A DNA stretch of 64,000 nucleotides from Chromera velia (taxonomy: Eukaryota > Sar > Chromeraceae), in NCBI GenBank assembly GCA_018398765.1, contig JAHBMJ010003099.1, positions 10,001 through 74,000 of the forward strand, written 5' to 3'. Shown in pieces: positions 61,912 to 64,000 of this stretch. A program made the position numbers and the translations under genes. Every line of letters starts with the position of its first letter. The stretch's first letter is position 1. A model generated the notes under the pieces. That model had not been told where the DNA came from and did no database searches. It saw nothing but the letters and a program-made list of their open reading frames with translations.

Positions 61912-62489
61912 CTATCAGCCTTCATGGACTCTCCTTCTCGTACATGTTCTCTTTGCTTTCCTAATCTCGCTTTGTGTTTCTCTTTCTTTTAAGATGAAAG
62001 ACTTGCACGCAGGCGCTGCTATGGATCCCCAGCTCTCTCTTCTCTCCAAAAACGCTCGTTGTGCTCCCCCCTTTTTCTCTACTGTCCCTTGGCTCTCTAC
62101 GCCTTCACCCTCAGCTGTGAATGGAAATAGAATGAGATGCTCAACAACCAACCAATCTATTTTGGACACGTCACCCTGCTAGCTCTGCCGTGCCCTCCCA
62201 TTCTTTGTCCACTCTCCGCTTTGCTCGACAAGGGCAGAATTTTGAAAGAAAAAAAACCGACATAAAGACAGATGGACAGGGACAGACTTAGACAGACAGA
62301 CAAAGACAAACAGAGGCGGAGTGGCAGACAGACAGACCTCCGCTGCATTCATGAATGCCGCCTCACGACTCGCTCCGAACCCCACGGAAGCGAACAGCTT
62401 CTCCGATTTCCCTTCTGTACTCGCACCCTTCTTCGTGTTCGATTCCGTCGTCTTTACAAAGTACGACATCTCACATTCACGAGGCCCGC
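59834..62489 (-). CDS. CCCH-finger protein with VSADEA repeats
   Basis: The main exon is 61591-59834. It holds ATG at 61588, then 23 copies of a hexapeptide close to EAVSAD (61498-61085), a basic helical part (LKNPEFWRLFSRNVRKTP), long charged regions, and a CCCH-type finger with spacing C-x9-C-x5-C-x3-H (CKYFNYRKAGC, CPYPH) followed by ECSICLKRRCPHLAG near 60060-60170. The C-terminus is very basic (KARKKKSRKRR). CCCH fingers usually bind RNA. An upstream exon at 62489-62338 has good splice sites and joins in phase 0 to the acceptor at 61592. The junction reads ASREAAFMNAAE/KMYSTAKL, like the last helix of a dsRNA-binding domain. That join is inferred and the 5' end is unresolved. If it is wrong, the protein starts at 61588 (or 61687). 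Confidence 0.72.
61085..61498 (-). repeat. 18-bp coding tandem repeat (23 units)
   Basis: Units of 18 bp encode the hexapeptide EAVSAD and variants (EAVSLD, EAVSAG, ETVSAD, EAVSAN). A higher-order block of about six units (AG, AD, ET-AD, AD, LD, AD) occurs twice, which suggests duplication of multi-unit blocks. On the opposite strand the repeat also stays open, but the zinc finger fixes the minus strand as coding. Confidence 0.92.
61655..62182 (+). CDS. Possible small gene, opposite strand
   Basis: A + frame opens with ATG at 61655 and reads protein-like for 71 residues (HAEFGTIYLCRISGKMTKWN, QEIVRQW-type charged helix) before GT at 61868. From there a (TTTC)n stretch leads to an AAG/ATG at 61993 in the same frame, which suggests a 126-bp intron. 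Neither minus frame across 61667-61867 stays open. The first exon therefore looks real, but it lies inside the inferred intron of the minus-strand CCCH gene and starts only 67 bp from that gene's ATG. The second half (to TAG at 62182) is less convincing. No family recognised. Confidence 0.35.
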
Positions 62490-63736
62490 CTGCACACACA
62501 CAGAGAGCAGTACACACAATTCTTTCTAGCAGAACCAAAAACAGTGAAAGGAGGTGCTCTTTCGCTCACACAATCATGCTTTCACTATTCACAGAGAGGT
62601 CTCAAGGAAGGATCGGAAGAGGAAACAAGGGAAAAGAAAAGGAGGACCTCCGTTCTGAATCAAACGAATCACCAGGCAGGCATTGGAGCACTTCCAGACC
62701 TCCTTTCAAATGAAGAGCAAGCAAAAAGGCAAGCAAGAAAGAAAAGAAAGAACGAAAGAAAGAAACAAAGAAAGAAAGAAAGAAAGAAAGAAAGAAACAT
62801 ACAAACAAACAAAAAAGAGAAAGATTTAGGCGGGTATTCTCTCTCCCGCTCTCTCTCCCTATTTCTCTCCTGCCGACCCTTTCCGTACTCTCTCTTTCTG
62901 TGCGCGCGTGTGGAGAAAAAAACAATCAAAGAAAGGAAAGAAAAGAAAAAACAGTTCAGTCAGAAAGACAGGAGGAAAAAGCAAAACACAGCCGAGAGAC
63001 GCGTTCATGAGAAAGTGGAGAGAACGGACAGTCAGACTGACGGACCAGTCCGACGCTTTATTGTGGTTTTAACAGAGCCGCCGAACCAATTGCGCAATTG
63101 CTTCCGGAAATAAAGTTTTCCGACCCCAGTCCTTAGCAGTTCCTGCAAGCACACGTGCGGACAAGGGATTGACGTATCGCTGTTCGCCAATCAGTCAGAC
63201 AGGCAGAGAGAGAGGCGCAGCAGCACAGCTGTAAACAGGTAGCCACATAAAGCAATCAGGATGGAGTGAGGTGGTTACATGAGCAACTGCTGGTCTGTCG
63301 TCCTCTATCTCTGAGTTCCGACAATACAACAACACACAGGAAGAATCATCAGGAAAAAGCCAGCATTCGCTTGGTTACACTCTTTCCCTTTCTGCTTTCT
63401 TCTCTGTTTTCGATCTGCCTTTCTGTTTATCATCTTTTCATTCGAATCTCCCGTACGCGTATTCCTTCCCAAGGGCTTCCTTCGTTCAGAAATTTCTTCT
63501 TCTTCGTCTTTCCACACACAGACACACACATGCGACGGACGAACTTCGCCGGTCCCTTGCGGCAGAACGTCGAGGGCCTGACGGTGCACTTGACGACGTG
63601 CCCCTTCAGAGGTAGACGCCTCAGCTTGCAGCGTCAAAGGCTGTGAGGAAAGACGCATTCCACACACACACAGACACACACACACACACAGACACACAGA
63701 CACACACACACACACGCACGCACGCACGCACGCACG

Positions 63737-63775
<39 letters not shown>

Positions 63776-64000
63776 TGCACGTCAAGCTGCTGGACGCACA
63801 CGCGCACAAACTTGTGCTCACAGGATGACAGAAAAGCCCCTTGCTGATGTACAGACATGAACAGGGAGGGAAGAAAAAAGAGAAACAAACGCCTTGCTCA
63901 TTTTTTCTTTCACCTACGAACAGAGGGTCCCTCATTCGTTCACCGCTCACCGAAGGGAGGCAAAAAGAGGCACTTTAATTCTTTCATATCTAGATTTCGA
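62490..64000. other. Repeat-rich end of window, one exon-like block
   Basis: Contains (AAAG)n near 62735-62800 and (CA)n with CG near 63660-63775. Between about 63530 and 63640 a GC3-rich block reads on the minus strand as KLRRLPLKGHVVKCTVRPST (then FCRKGPAKFVRR) and on the plus strand as RRTNFAGPLRQNVEGL. I cannot decide the strand. It may be an upstream exon of the CCCH/dsRBD-like gene. Nothing else is supported. Confidence 0.3.

Noticed and set aside
1-64000. tRNA genes, rRNA genes, CRISPR arrays
   Set aside because: I looked for A/B-box-like tRNA cores, conserved rRNA blocks and regularly spaced direct repeats with unique spacers and saw none. The tandem arrays present have no unique spacers.

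Overview
The window is nuclear DNA from a eukaryote. Genes are split by spliceosomal GT-AG introns that I could close in frame exon by exon. Coding exons are GC-rich at third positions, introns carry long simple-sequence tracts, and gene-poor stretches are AT-rich with decayed retroelements. The protein content (peroxiredoxin, organelle-type asparaginyl-tRNA synthetase with a long leader, TFIIIC subunit 6, auxilin J-domain, TGCATGCA-type promoter motifs) fits a unicellular protist or alga. An alveolate such as a chromerid is my best guess, but the species is not proven by anything here.

Layout. 1-12.5 kb is gene-poor: a 29-bp minisatellite, a small LTR element (about 2.2-4.9 kb) holding only a broken gag-like gene, a broken reverse-transcriptase element (6.6-9.5 kb, minus) and a 33-bp hairpin-forming minisatellite. 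At 12.5-16.5 kb (+) lies a DIX-like plus auxilin-type J-domain protein. At 20.1-24.3 kb (-) lies an ankyrin-repeat protein crossing an assembly gap (21411-21572). At 25.0-39.6 kb (+) lies a very large 12-exon nuclear-type protein (3425 residues in my model) with an eight-cysteine zinc finger. At 43.5-44.3 kb (-) lies a one-exon secreted protein, at 44.9-47.0 kb (+) a mitochondrial-type 2-Cys peroxiredoxin, at 49.6-56.7 kb (-) a 13-exon asparaginyl-tRNA synthetase, at 57.3-58.6 kb (+) a TFIIIC subunit 6-like protein, and at 59.8-62.5 kb (-) a CCCH-finger protein with a hexapeptide repeat, 5' end unresolved. 62.5-64 kb holds repeats and one unassigned exon-like block.

Gene order alternates strictly: three head-to-head pairs (ankyrin/large gene, secreted protein/peroxiredoxin, AsnRS/TFIIIC6) share 575-745 bp spacers between start codons, and the tail-to-tail spacers are longer and AT-rich. 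Across 38 inferred introns the donor often has C at +3 (GTCAGT-like, 17 of 38) and the acceptor is almost always GCAG (34 of 38). The genes are unrelated in pathway; nothing looks like a functional cluster. Exon coordinates were derived by hand from reading frame, splice dinucleotides and phase, without transcript data.
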